Assembly: GCF_001557535.2 (NCBI RefSeq)
Contig: NZ_CP014308.1
Coordinates: forward strand, 496,001-560,000
Direction of reading: 5' to 3'
Source: Burkholderia sp. PAMC 26561
Lineage (GTDB): Bacteria; Pseudomonadota; Gammaproteobacteria; Burkholderiales; Burkholderiaceae
DNA: 64,000 nt
Positions 20,070 to 27,408 of the stretch are shown piece by piece. The notes beneath the pieces were generated by a model. It saw only the letters and a program-made list of their open reading frames with translations. It was not told where the DNA came from and made no database searches. Each line of letters begins with the position of its first letter. Position 1 is the stretch's first letter. The position numbers and the translations under genes were made by a program.

Positions 20070-20624
20070 ATGGAAAGGACGCGCGGTCCAGGCGGGTTTA
20101 CCAAATCGACGTTCACGGTGTTGAAGTTGGATGTATTCCTGCCAAAGGACCATCCGTCGCGTCCGATTCACACGTGGCTCAATAACGCCCTTAACCCCAT
20201 GGACGATGTGTTCGCGCGGATGGAGGAGGCTGACGCGAAAGGACGCCGGCCGTGCATTGCGACAGAGAAGTTGGTGCGAGCTTTGTCGCTGCAGGTGCTG
20301 TACTCAATTCGTAGCGAGCGCCAAACAATAACTTCGCACCTGCAGGATCAGCTTCGACGCATCGACGGCATTAAGGATGATATTGAGCTTCTAGAGAAGC
20401 GCATCGATGCGTGTCACAAACTGGAAGCTGCCAGCCGCGCGATCGCAGAAGTCCCTTGCATCGGCCGGCTTACTGCTACAGCACTGGTTGCAAAATTCGG
20501 AGACGCGAAGACGTTCAGGTCTGGACGCGATTTCGCTGCGTTCCTCGGGCTGCTCCCCAGACAAAGCAGCACAGGTGGCACAAGACCTCGTCAAAGTAAA
20601 ATTATCTCTAAACCTGGTCTGTAA
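20070..20624 (+). mobile_element. Chimeric transposase ORF: IS5-type N-terminus fused to IS110-type C-terminus
   Basis: One open frame joins two unrelated transposases. Residues 20-85 (FLPKDHPSRPIHTWLNNALN to LQVLYSIRSERQ) are the N-terminal region of an IS5-family enzyme. From about base 20325 the product is the C-terminal part of an IS110-family recombinase (CIGRLTATALVAKFGDA, SGRDFAAFLGLLPRQSSTGG), which is itself cut short. Neither half has its catalytic residues. It looks like a deletion or insertion junction between two dead elements that happens to be in frame. Confidence 0.75.
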
Positions 20625-20871
20625 AACCGCTTGCGATTCTTGCGCGGGCTTCCCGTTCGCCATAGTCGAGCGCGGCGTCCAGCGTTAAATGCACTTCTCC
20701 CTGGGCAATAACGTCGCAGAGGAAATGACCAACGACACCGCCGCCGTCATTTCTACTGATAACTGCGGCTACTCGGTAACCCTCGATGGCCGTGCTGGAC
20801 TGCATTGGTCTGAGTACCTCAGACGCGGTGACAGCTATCTCGTACCCGTCAACCTCCATTTTTCGCAGCAT
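20608..20871 (-). CDS. Small conserved hypothetical protein, 87 residues
   Basis: No family is recognised with certainty. The start at 20871 is preceded by GGGAG six bases away, a good ribosome site. The product has an N-terminal beta-like part (KMEVDGYEIAVTASEVLRP), a central stretch (RVAAVISRNDGGGVVGHFLC) and a C-terminal helix rich in Ala/Arg (ALDYGEREARARIASGF). No signal peptide or membrane helix. The 3' end overlaps the IS110 scrap on the other strand by a few bases. Similar short proteins are common in Burkholderia genomes, as far as I recall, without known function. Confidence 0.6.
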   Translation of the reverse strand: MLRKMEVDGYEIAVTASEVLRPMQSSTAIEGYRVAAVISRNDGGGVVGHFLCDVIAQGEVHLTLDAALDYGEREARARIASGFTDQV

Positions 20872-21145
20872 TCAGCTCTCCCAAGATCAGAAATTCTAGC
20901 GTGAAGGATAACCCTATTCTGCCAGTGGTGCGATCGTGCGCTGACTACCCAAAGCGTGCAACTGCAAACGGTGACCGCAGCGACCAACACGGCTGCAGCC
21001 GCTCGCGACGTTCTTTTGCTGCGGATCTTACCGGACAGGCTCACGCATCGACATGTGAAGTAAGCGCGCAGAAATGGACGTCTGGAACTCTTTGATTTGA
21101 GCGTGCAGGCTATGTCCACTGTTTTCGAATCAGTGGACACCCTTC

Positions 21146-21619
21146 ATGACAGAAGAACACTCAGAAACGACCGGCCTGAAGGTCGTCACCGTTGGTCGGG
21201 ATGGCAAGCGCAGATATGACCGGCAAACCAAACAGAAGTTGGTGGAAGCGTGTCTTGAGCCGAGTGCTTCGGTCGCCGGGCTCGCACTCAAGCATGGGGT
21301 CAACGCCAACTTGCTGCGCAAGTGGATCAAGCTGCATCAGCAGCGACTAGCTGGCACGTCCCTAGCGCCAATTGGCACATCTTTCGTTCCGGTAGTTGAA
21401 GTCGATAGTCACGAAGCGGTGGTTGTACCCGAATCCGCGAAGGCACAACGGCACACCCCTGCAGCAAGGACGCTTTCGCCCGCGTTGGCGTCGGCGCGGT
21501 TGACAGTGCAGATGCCCAACGGCGTCACACTCCGGTTTGAATGCAGCGGCAATGACGCGTCGTTGCTATCGGCCATGATCGAGACGCTAGAACGGTGCGA
21601 TGTTCCGCCTGGACGATGA
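21146..21619 (+). CDS. IS66 TnpA-like accessory protein
   Basis: A 157-residue protein with the IS66 first-ORF pattern: a helix-turn-helix-like N-terminal half (KLVEACLEPSASVAGLALKH, NANLLRKWIKLHQQ) and a C-terminal half (LTVQMPNGVTLRFECSGND). It overlaps tnpB by 20 bases, as usual in IS66. It is thought to bind DNA and assist transposition. Complete here, although the element is broken. Confidence 0.88.
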   Translation: MTEEHSETTGLKVVTVGRDGKRRYDRQTKQKLVEACLEPSASVAGLALKHGVNANLLRKWIKLHQQRLAGTSLAPIGTSFVPVVEVDSHEAVVVPESAKAQRHTPAARTLSPALASARLTVQMPNGVTLRFECSGNDASLLSAMIETLERCDVPPGR

Positions 21620-21944
21620 ACTGAAGGTCTATGTGCATCGCGACGCCGTTGACTTCCGCAAGAGCATCAATGGGCTCGCAGCCATCGTCGAGCAGTCAAT
21701 GAAGCTCGATCCATTCGCGCGCGCGGTTTATGTGTTCAGCAATCAGCGGCGCGACCGCATCAAGATGCTGCTGTGGGACCGTAACCGCTTCTGGCTTCTA
21801 ATGAAGCGCCTTGAGCGGGACCGCTTCGTATGGCCGCGCAAGGAAGCGGCGCTCATACTGCGACAGAGCAACTTCACTGGTTACTCGAGGGCATCGACAT
21901 CGAAGCGATGCGCGCGCATCCGAGGCGCTATTATCAGCGCGTGA
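21600..21944 (+). pseudogene. IS66 TnpB-like protein with a C-terminal frameshift
   Basis: The first about 88 residues match TnpB of IS66 elements (VYVHRDAVDFRKSINGLAAI, IKMLLWDRNRFWLLMKRLE). The expected end (TEQLHWLLEGIDIEAMRAH then PRRYYQRVS) is present in another frame from about 21865, so a one-base shift has altered the last residues. The altered frame runs to 21944. Likely non-functional, but the lesion is small. Confidence 0.75.
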
Positions 21945-22929
21945 GCTGAAACGCGAACCAGCATCGCTGGTCTAACTCAGCGATGCCGCCGCCATCCTCA
22001 TCCTCTACCGACGAACTGCAGGCGCTGCGCGCAGAACTCGCTGCCATGAAGGGTAAGTTGCGTGTGGTGACAGTCGAACGCGATTTGCTGCGCGAGAAGC
22101 TTAAGGCCTATCAGCGGCAGCTGTTTGCCTCCAAGAGCGAAGTGCGCGGCGCTGAACAACGCGACCTCTTCTTGAACGAAGCAGAAGCGCTCGCAATGGG
22201 ATGCGAGCCGGTGCAAGAGACCGAAACGGAACAGAGCGTCGAAGTCGGCGCGCATGAACGCAAGAAGCGTGGGCGCAAACCGTTGGACCCAATGCTGCCT
22301 CGCGAGGTCGTGCGCCATGAGTTGCCCGAATTAGAACGCGTCTGCGCACACGACGGCCATGCACTGGTCGAGATCGGCGCCGAGATCAGCGAACAACTCG
22401 ATATCGTGCCGCAGCAGGTTCGCGTCATTCAGCACCAGCGAATCAAATACGCATGCCTTTGCTGCGACCTTGGAATCAAGGTGACGCCGGCACCTGCGCG
22501 CATTATCCCGAAGGGCTTACTCACTGAATCAGCGCTTGCATGGGTGGTTGTGAGTAAGTTCGCTGACGCGTTGCCGCTGTACCGAATCGCCGCGTTGCTG
22601 CACCGTTTCGGTGGCGATCTCTCGCGCGGCACGCTTGCAGCAAGCGTAGTGCGCGTCGGTACGGCAGTGCAGCCGCTGATTAACCTGATGCGCGACCACT
22701 TGCTCGAGGCCGACATCGTCTACGGCGATGAAACGACGGTGCAGGTACTAAAAGAGCCAGGCCGTGCTGCACAACGCAAGAGCTACATGTGGGCACAGAT
22801 GAACGGTACCGGACCACCAGTGCGAATGTTCAGCTACAGTCCCACACGCAGCGCGGCGCAGGCCGCCGTGCTCTATGCGGGCATCAAACCCGGCGCGGTG
22901 TTGATGAGCGACGTATATGAGCGCCCCCC

Positions 22930-23185
22930 GTTTGCACAAGTATCGGTGTTCAGCATTCGACAGAATGGTTGCAGATGTATATCCGGGCTTATTACAGCTG
23001 ATCACACCGCTGCGGCCCCCAATGAAATCCGCTTACTCACACCTCACTGGCTACGCGAGCTTAACGCTCAGTCGCTCATTCAGGTTTCGTGAGTCTCGGT
23101 CCAACCTGTTTTGTCATCACACTCGATCACTGCGCAACCTTTCGACGTTATCTTCTGCAAACTGTGTTCTTCGACAGGATTATGA
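22930..23185 (-). ncRNA. Candidate bridge (seek) RNA region of the IS1111-type element
   Basis: IS110/IS1111 recombinases use an element-encoded structured RNA to choose donor and target DNA; in the IS1111 group it comes from the longer non-coding end 3' of the recombinase gene. Here the 3' end holds about 256 bases between the stop at 23186 and the inverted repeat at 22929, with no gene. The position is seen; the RNA itself and its loops are inference, and I did not fold it. Confidence 0.4.
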
Positions 23186-24205
23186 TCATGCCGGTTTGGC
23201 ACTCACATATCCTTTTTGATACGGACGGTCGCGAGCCAGCACTGCCCAGATTGTTCGGGCCATCTTGTTCGCTAATGCGACAATCACTACGTTCCAAGAC
23301 CGGCCCTTCCTTAATTGCTGAACCCATGTCCCGGGGTCTTTGGCGTTAGTCACGACGCTACGCGCGCCGTGGATTAAAAGCGTTCTTAAATAAGCGTCCC
23401 CGCGCTTGCTGATTCCGTGCAGCTTTGTCTTTCCTCCCGAACCGGTCTGCTTCGGCACTAGCCCAATCCACGCAGCAAATTCTCGGCCAGATTTGAACGC
23501 CTTGGCGTCGCCCATCATCGCAACCGTGGCTGTCGCCGTCAGCAATCCGACGCCGGGAATTTCGCTTATGGCTTTTACTGCGCGATCATCCTTTTTCCAC
23601 TCGCGCATGCGCCGCTCGATCCCTCCTATTGCCTCATCCAGTTCTCGTATCCGATTCCACTGCTCGCGCAAGGTATCGATGAGCACGGCGGGAAGCCGCT
23701 CGGCAACCCGCTCCAACACGTCAGATATTGCACTTACCATTCCGGCACGCTTTCGCCCCATGACCTCACCAAACTCGGCCAGCATGCCGCGCAATCCATT
23801 TATCTGCATCGTGCGGAATTCGACCAGTTGCTGCCGAGCACGGTGCAAGGCCAGCATAGCCTGTTGTATCTCGGTTTTGATAGCAACGGGTTTGCTGGGC
23901 TGTTGTACTGCAAACCAGATCGCCCGTGCATCGGCTGCGTCATTCTTGTTGCGAATGTTGAATGCCTTTACGAACTCGGCCGGTAGCAATTTCACCTGAT
24001 GCCCTATCTTCGAGAGCTCTCTCGCCCAGTGGTGAGCTCCGCCGCAAGCTTCCATTCCGATCAGGCACGGCGCCCGATTTGCAAAGTACTCCAGCAACTG
24101 CGCGCGTTTGACGGGCTTGTTCACAATCTCGCCCGTCTCCTGGTCAATGTAGTGCAGTTGCATCACATTCTTGGCAATATCAATCCCAACAGGCATGAGC
24201 GTCAT
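23186..24205 (-). CDS. IS110-family (IS1111 group) recombinase
   Basis: A 339-residue DEDD-type recombinase. The N-terminal RuvC-like half has the first acidic residue (MPVGIDIAKNVMQ) and further ones (LIGMEACGGAHHWA, RNKNDAADARAIW). The C-terminal transposase-20 half has SEIPGVGLLTATATVAMMGD and SGREFAAWIGLVPKQTGSGG, with the conserved serine region. The ATG at 24205 follows GGAG at a suitable distance. The full length and absence of lesions suggest an active enzyme. Confidence 0.93.
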   Translation of the reverse strand: MTLMPVGIDIAKNVMQLHYIDQETGEIVNKPVKRAQLLEYFANRAPCLIGMEACGGAHHWARELSKIGHQVKLLPAEFVKAFNIRNKNDAADARAIWFAVQQPSKPVAIKTEIQQAMLALHRARQQLVEFRTMQINGLRGMLAEFGEVMGRKRAGMVSAISDVLERVAERLPAVLIDTLREQWNRIRELDEAIGGIERRMREWKKDDRAVKAISEIPGVGLLTATATVAMMGDAKAFKSGREFAAWIGLVPKQTGSGGKTKLHGISKRGDAYLRTLLIHGARSVVTNAKDPGTWVQQLRKGRSWNVVIVALANKMARTIWAVLARDRPYQKGYVSAKPA

Positions 24206-24738
24206 TTTCGTTTCTCCAAGTTGGCTTTGGAAGCCTCCATGATCTTCCTATTCGACGATGGGTGGGAGGCGCTCATTCCATTGGCTACGAGCCGTACAAC
24301 AAAATCGCCCGAACAAACCAACTGGCGCACCTCGGATGCTGGGCGCACGCTCGACGTTACCTGATTGAGGCCGAAGAGGACCTCCCGAAGGAACAGCGCG
24401 GCGGCAATCATCCGGTAAGTGAATTCATTCGGCTGATCGGCCAGCTGTTTGCCGTTGAGGCACGCGACAATCGAAACGCTCTTCCTCCGGGTTACGCTGA
24501 GGAAAGGGATTAAACGTCCTTTCACGGCCGATACCGGGCGGTACGCTTAGCAAGTACCGCAAATTTATCGGCGCGTCTTCCCGCCGATTCTTGCGGCGTT
24601 CACAGATTGTATCGTGGCGATGTTAGCGTTGGCCATATCCGCTTTATGCTCGTGTGCATTAGTCGCTGCGGTCGCCCGCAGACGATACGCCGGATCTCTG
24701 CGCCTCTATTGCACGCCCCAGGCTACCGGCTACTAGGT

Positions 24739-24960
24739 TCAACAATAGGATTGATTGCTCTCGCCTGTTGACACCCGATCCGTATCTTTAGCGAACTCGA
24801 GCGCGGCCGCTTCCCACTCAACCGAATCAACCGGAAGCTCTCGCGGTAAGCTTTTTCTCTGCGCATCGCGAATCGAGATGACGGTTTGAGCATTAACGGC
24901 TGCGCCCACGCTCACCTCGGCATCACCAAACAACAGCAACTCGTCATCCATCACATCCAC
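24739..24960 (-). CDS. Small protein of a local three-member family
   Basis: A 73-residue product from a GTG at 24960. The C-terminal half (QTVISIRDAQRKSLP, VDSVEWEAAALEFAKDTDR) aligns with the protein at 43157-43375 (ALSIVAIRRARGKANP, VGTPEWKAVVEEFAADILR) and with the relic at 12210-12426. The frame stays open a little upstream (ERQRVDVMDDELL), so the true start is uncertain. It lies 30 bases after the stop of the FlhD-like gene on the same strand and may be co-transcribed with it. Function unknown. Confidence 0.5.
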   Translation of the reverse strand: MDVMDDELLLFGDAEVSVGAAVNAQTVISIRDAQRKSLPRELPVDSVEWEAAALEFAKDTDRVSTGESNQSYC

Positions 24961-24990
24961 GCGTTGGCGCTCGACATCATTCGAAACTAT

Positions 24991-25317
24991 TCACACAGAT
25001 AACGCTGCCCTTCGGGTTACAGAGGCAAACGCCAGCTTTGACTCCTCAGGCGTAACTTTGATTTGCTCACCCGCACGAAACAGCGACGATAATATGGACT
25101 GTTCATTGAACCGAAAAGCGCAAAGCAGGTGAGGCGCTGTAGAGAGCAACATGGTCTGAGGCATTGTCAAGTCAACAAGAATGTCCGCCACTCGTCCTGT
25201 CACCCCGAGTCGAGCCTCGCTTCTAGCCCGGTCCAAACGCAGCATTTTCTGCGCGAGCAGAACGTACGAGAGGTTGATTTCCCGAATTGAATCAGCGGAA
25301 TCATTTGTGGTGTTCAT
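24991..25317 (-). CDS. flhD: FlhD-like transcriptional regulator (orphan)
   Basis: A 108-residue protein of the FlhD family, which with FlhC activates flagellar class II genes. The family pattern is clear: IREINLSYVLLAQKMLRLDR, GVTGRVADILVDLTMPQT, HLLCAFRFNEQSILSSL. Length fits FlhD. No FlhC gene follows; instead a small unknown gene comes next, then IS debris. It is probably a second, divergent copy in addition to a main flhDC elsewhere. It may act with the distant FlhC, compete with FlhD, or be silent. The link to flagella fits the chemotaxis and c-di-GMP theme. The start at ATG 25317 gives the usual N-terminus. Confidence 0.8.
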   Translation of the reverse strand: MNTTNDSADSIREINLSYVLLAQKMLRLDRARSEARLGVTGRVADILVDLTMPQTMLLSTAPHLLCAFRFNEQSILSSLFRAGEQIKVTPEESKLAFASVTRRAALSV

Positions 25318-25383
25318 TGCCTTGCCCTCAGATTAGCCATCAACCTTACGTGATACTTTTCAGTATTTATTGCATCTCTCAAG

Positions 25384-25770
25384 CGTCGGAAATCGGAACA
25401 TCCGCTGCATTACATGGTAAAGCGTTACTCGACCTCCGCTTTGATGTGGGTCAAGTGGTGCAGACTACGGCGACCTTTGCCAAGCCATCACTGATCATGC
25501 CTACGAGCGAGACGCACCTTTTGCGGTCTATAAGTTCAGAACGCTCAACCAGCGCCTGGACAATGCGATTGCGGACGCGGTCACTGAATCGGTTACCAGC
25601 GCGACACTGCAGGAAAACAAACAGTAGCAGCCAATGAGCAAGCCGGCTTCTTCGCCCACGAGCTTAAAAATTATCTCGACTCACCTCGCTTGCTTTCGAG
25701 GCCCTTTACCCGGAAACCTAACGCTCTCAGGTGCGACGGGGACGCTGTAAAACGAAGCTTAGCCGGATTG
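25384..25770 (+). pseudogene. Histidine kinase relic (paralogue of 18693-19835)
   Basis: Pieces in different frames follow the order of kinase paralogue A: SEIGTSAALHGKALLDL, then YGDLCQAITDHAYERDAPF, FRTLNQRLDNAIADAVTES, EQAGFFAHELKN and LSGATGTL. Each matches the corresponding stretch of the intact kinase (for example FFAHELRN). There are a frameshift near 25460, a stop near 25625 and no ATPase domain. It ends where the receiver relic begins on the other strand. Confidence 0.8.
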
Positions 25771-25774
25771 CCGG

Positions 25775-26145
25775 CGGAAGTCCGCCTCGTCGAGTGCGGT
25801 GAAAGCGCTGATCACGATGTTGCCTGTTCGCAAATTTCCTTATGCGTACGCAGTCCTCAAGCCCGTCCGGCTCAGGCATCGAAATGTCCGAATGCCATCA
25901 CTTCACGGACGCAAGCGTTGCTATTTCAATCGCCCGGGCGCCGCCCAGCGCAATCCGGCACGTCATCGGATCGAGCGAACAAAGGGGAGTGCTTCCGCCA
26001 TATTTATGTTGTCGCCAACAACCAGCGCACGCAGGGGTTCTGTATAGGTGACAATGCGCCGGTCGGTTCGGGCCGCGGGAGTGAATTTTTTGGAATAGAG
26101 CTGCATTGAACTTATACACTGGAGGGTACGTAAATAATGTCGCAT
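25775..26145 (-). pseudogene. Response regulator relic (paralogue of 11260-11730)
   Basis: The minus strand gives SMQLYSKKFTPAARTDRRIV and TYTEPLRALVVGDN, close to the start of the receiver at 11260-11730, with one acidic-pair Asp changed to Gly. Another frame gives NLRTGNIVISAFTALDEAD, matching the conserved-Thr region. Frameshifts and a stop interrupt it. With the adjacent kinase relic it is a dead copy of a kinase/receiver pair. Confidence 0.78.
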
Positions 26146-27408
26146 CAGCGCTTTGTTGAAACACCATTTCTTTCGGAACGAGGGAAAATCAGATACATAC
26201 TATTGCTTATGAATACATCGGAAACGGAGTACGACTTGATGCAGACTGCATTAGCCGGCCGGAACATCCCATTGCACTTTACGCCGTCAATTGGATACGT
26301 CTGACCACTGCTCTCCTTTAGGCCTCGAACACCATTTTGCGCATCACTCTTAGCATTTCTTGCGCTGAGCGAGCTTGGTACATCATCTCATCTACCGGCG
26401 TAACGCCATAGCTTGGCGATCAATTTTATGCTTACTCGCATCTCCGTGTTTTCGACAAGACAGATCGAACACATTAACCAAGCGGCGAAGCTTAGGGCGT
26501 CAAGGTAAATAGCATTACTGCGTTGCGATGGAAGGATCAATTTAAGAATCCGATAAGCAGACCAAAGGGATCGAAAAAAGGCCCGAAGGTGGATGCGGCA
26601 TCGATCAGCGCGGCGCACATGGTCAAACATGACGAAATCGCCCTCCTATGGCACGTTTTACGCGCTTGCGAGAATGTTGGATGCGCCCAGGCTATAACGC
26701 TATTGACGAAGACTCGCGTAGAGAGAAAGCGACCGACAAGAAGCTGACTATTCTGGCCTAGCAAGAGGTCTCAGCGGAGATAGCAGGGTCACGGTATATA
26801 ACCGTCCAGAGGATCGGTTGTGTTGCTGCACTTGCCCAGGGATGGGCTCACCACCGTTCCGAACAAATGCCCGCTCCCTGGTTGTTGACATGCTTATTTC
26901 CTTTTTGGCAGACACACTGTAAAAGTGGCGCCGTCGGTTTAGCCAGATGCATCGTGGTCTCATTAACGGGCGCTCGACAGCGGGTGAAACATAACCCTGG
27001 CCCCCACGACATTCAGTCCGCGAACAAAACATTGTTTCACCCCAACTTGAGAAAGCTTCTGTAGCGTCAAATATTTGTTCGTCCGCCAAAATATGAGGTA
27101 ATCTGAAACCCGCACGAGATCGGCAAGGCGAAACATCCGCAATACCCGACAAATGGCAATTGTTCTGATTAATACCGGTTTTGGCTCCAGCGCAGAATAG
27201 AGCCACGGTAGAACTTTGATTACACTCAAAACCATTTCAACGTTAAGGGTTCCTTTAGTTAAAAATACCCGCAGCGAAGAGTCGGCCTTGAGTGCTGGTC
27301 CCTTATTTCTATAGGTTTCTCGAACCCTGCATCTGAGAGATATTGCAAATGGCCTTGCAGCGCCGGTTTCGTGATGAAGATCAGACACAGAAAAATAACG
27401 GAGCCGAA
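26146..27408. other. 1.26-kb stretch without a recognisable gene
   Basis: Several open frames occur on both strands but none has family character, a good ribosome site or consistent composition. A near-consensus FNR-type sequence (TTGATTACACTCAA, 27216-27229, nine of ten defined bases) lies about 190 bases before the hybrid kinase. The rest may be decayed DNA. Confidence 0.3.

Larger units (their letters stand above)
22913..24282 (-). mobile_element. IS110-family (IS1111 type) element inserted in IS66 tnpC
   Basis: The exact limits follow from the split tnpC reading frame: 1370 bases between LMSD and GYEPYN, with no target duplication, as expected for this family. A subterminal inverted repeat is visible: ATGAGCGCCCCCC at 22917-22929 and GGGAGGCGCTCAT at 24264-24276, twelve of thirteen bases complementary. 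The single gene is on the minus strand. About 270 bases lie 3' of the gene and only about 77 bases 5' of it, the layout of the IS1111 group. It appears complete. Confidence 0.85.
21983..24513 (+). pseudogene. IS66 TnpC transposase interrupted by an IS1111-type insertion
   Basis: Residues 1-310 run from 21983 to 22912: coiled coil (LRAELAAMKGKLRVV), basic linker (RKKRGRKPLD), zinc-ribbon-like part and the first DDE block (DIVYGDETTVQVL). The coding then breaks at LMSD. It resumes at 24283 with GYEPYNKIARTNQLAHLGCW and ends at 24513 after FAVEARDN. Rejoining 22912 to 24283 gives a perfect in-frame LMSD-GYEPYN. About the last quarter of the enzyme, including the last catalytic block, is missing, so a separate deletion removed the 3' part. 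Confidence 0.88.
21060..24550 (+). mobile_element. IS66-family element, interrupted and 3'-deleted
   Basis: Three IS66 genes in order (tnpA, tnpB, tnpC) start just after a GTAAGCG end at 21060; a near-inverted copy (CGCTTAG) lies at 24544-24550. No clear target duplication was found. tnpC is split by an IS1111-type element (22913-24282), and its last part is missing, so the element is dead. Confidence 0.75.

Noticed and set aside
19947..20100. Plus-strand stretch reading ELRQAVEIPRGTVIPDAG
   Set aside because: Looks somewhat coding but has no start, no family and leads into IS debris.
26523..26747. Basic ORF with GSKKGPKVDAAS
   Set aside because: No ribosome site or family; opposite strand equally open.
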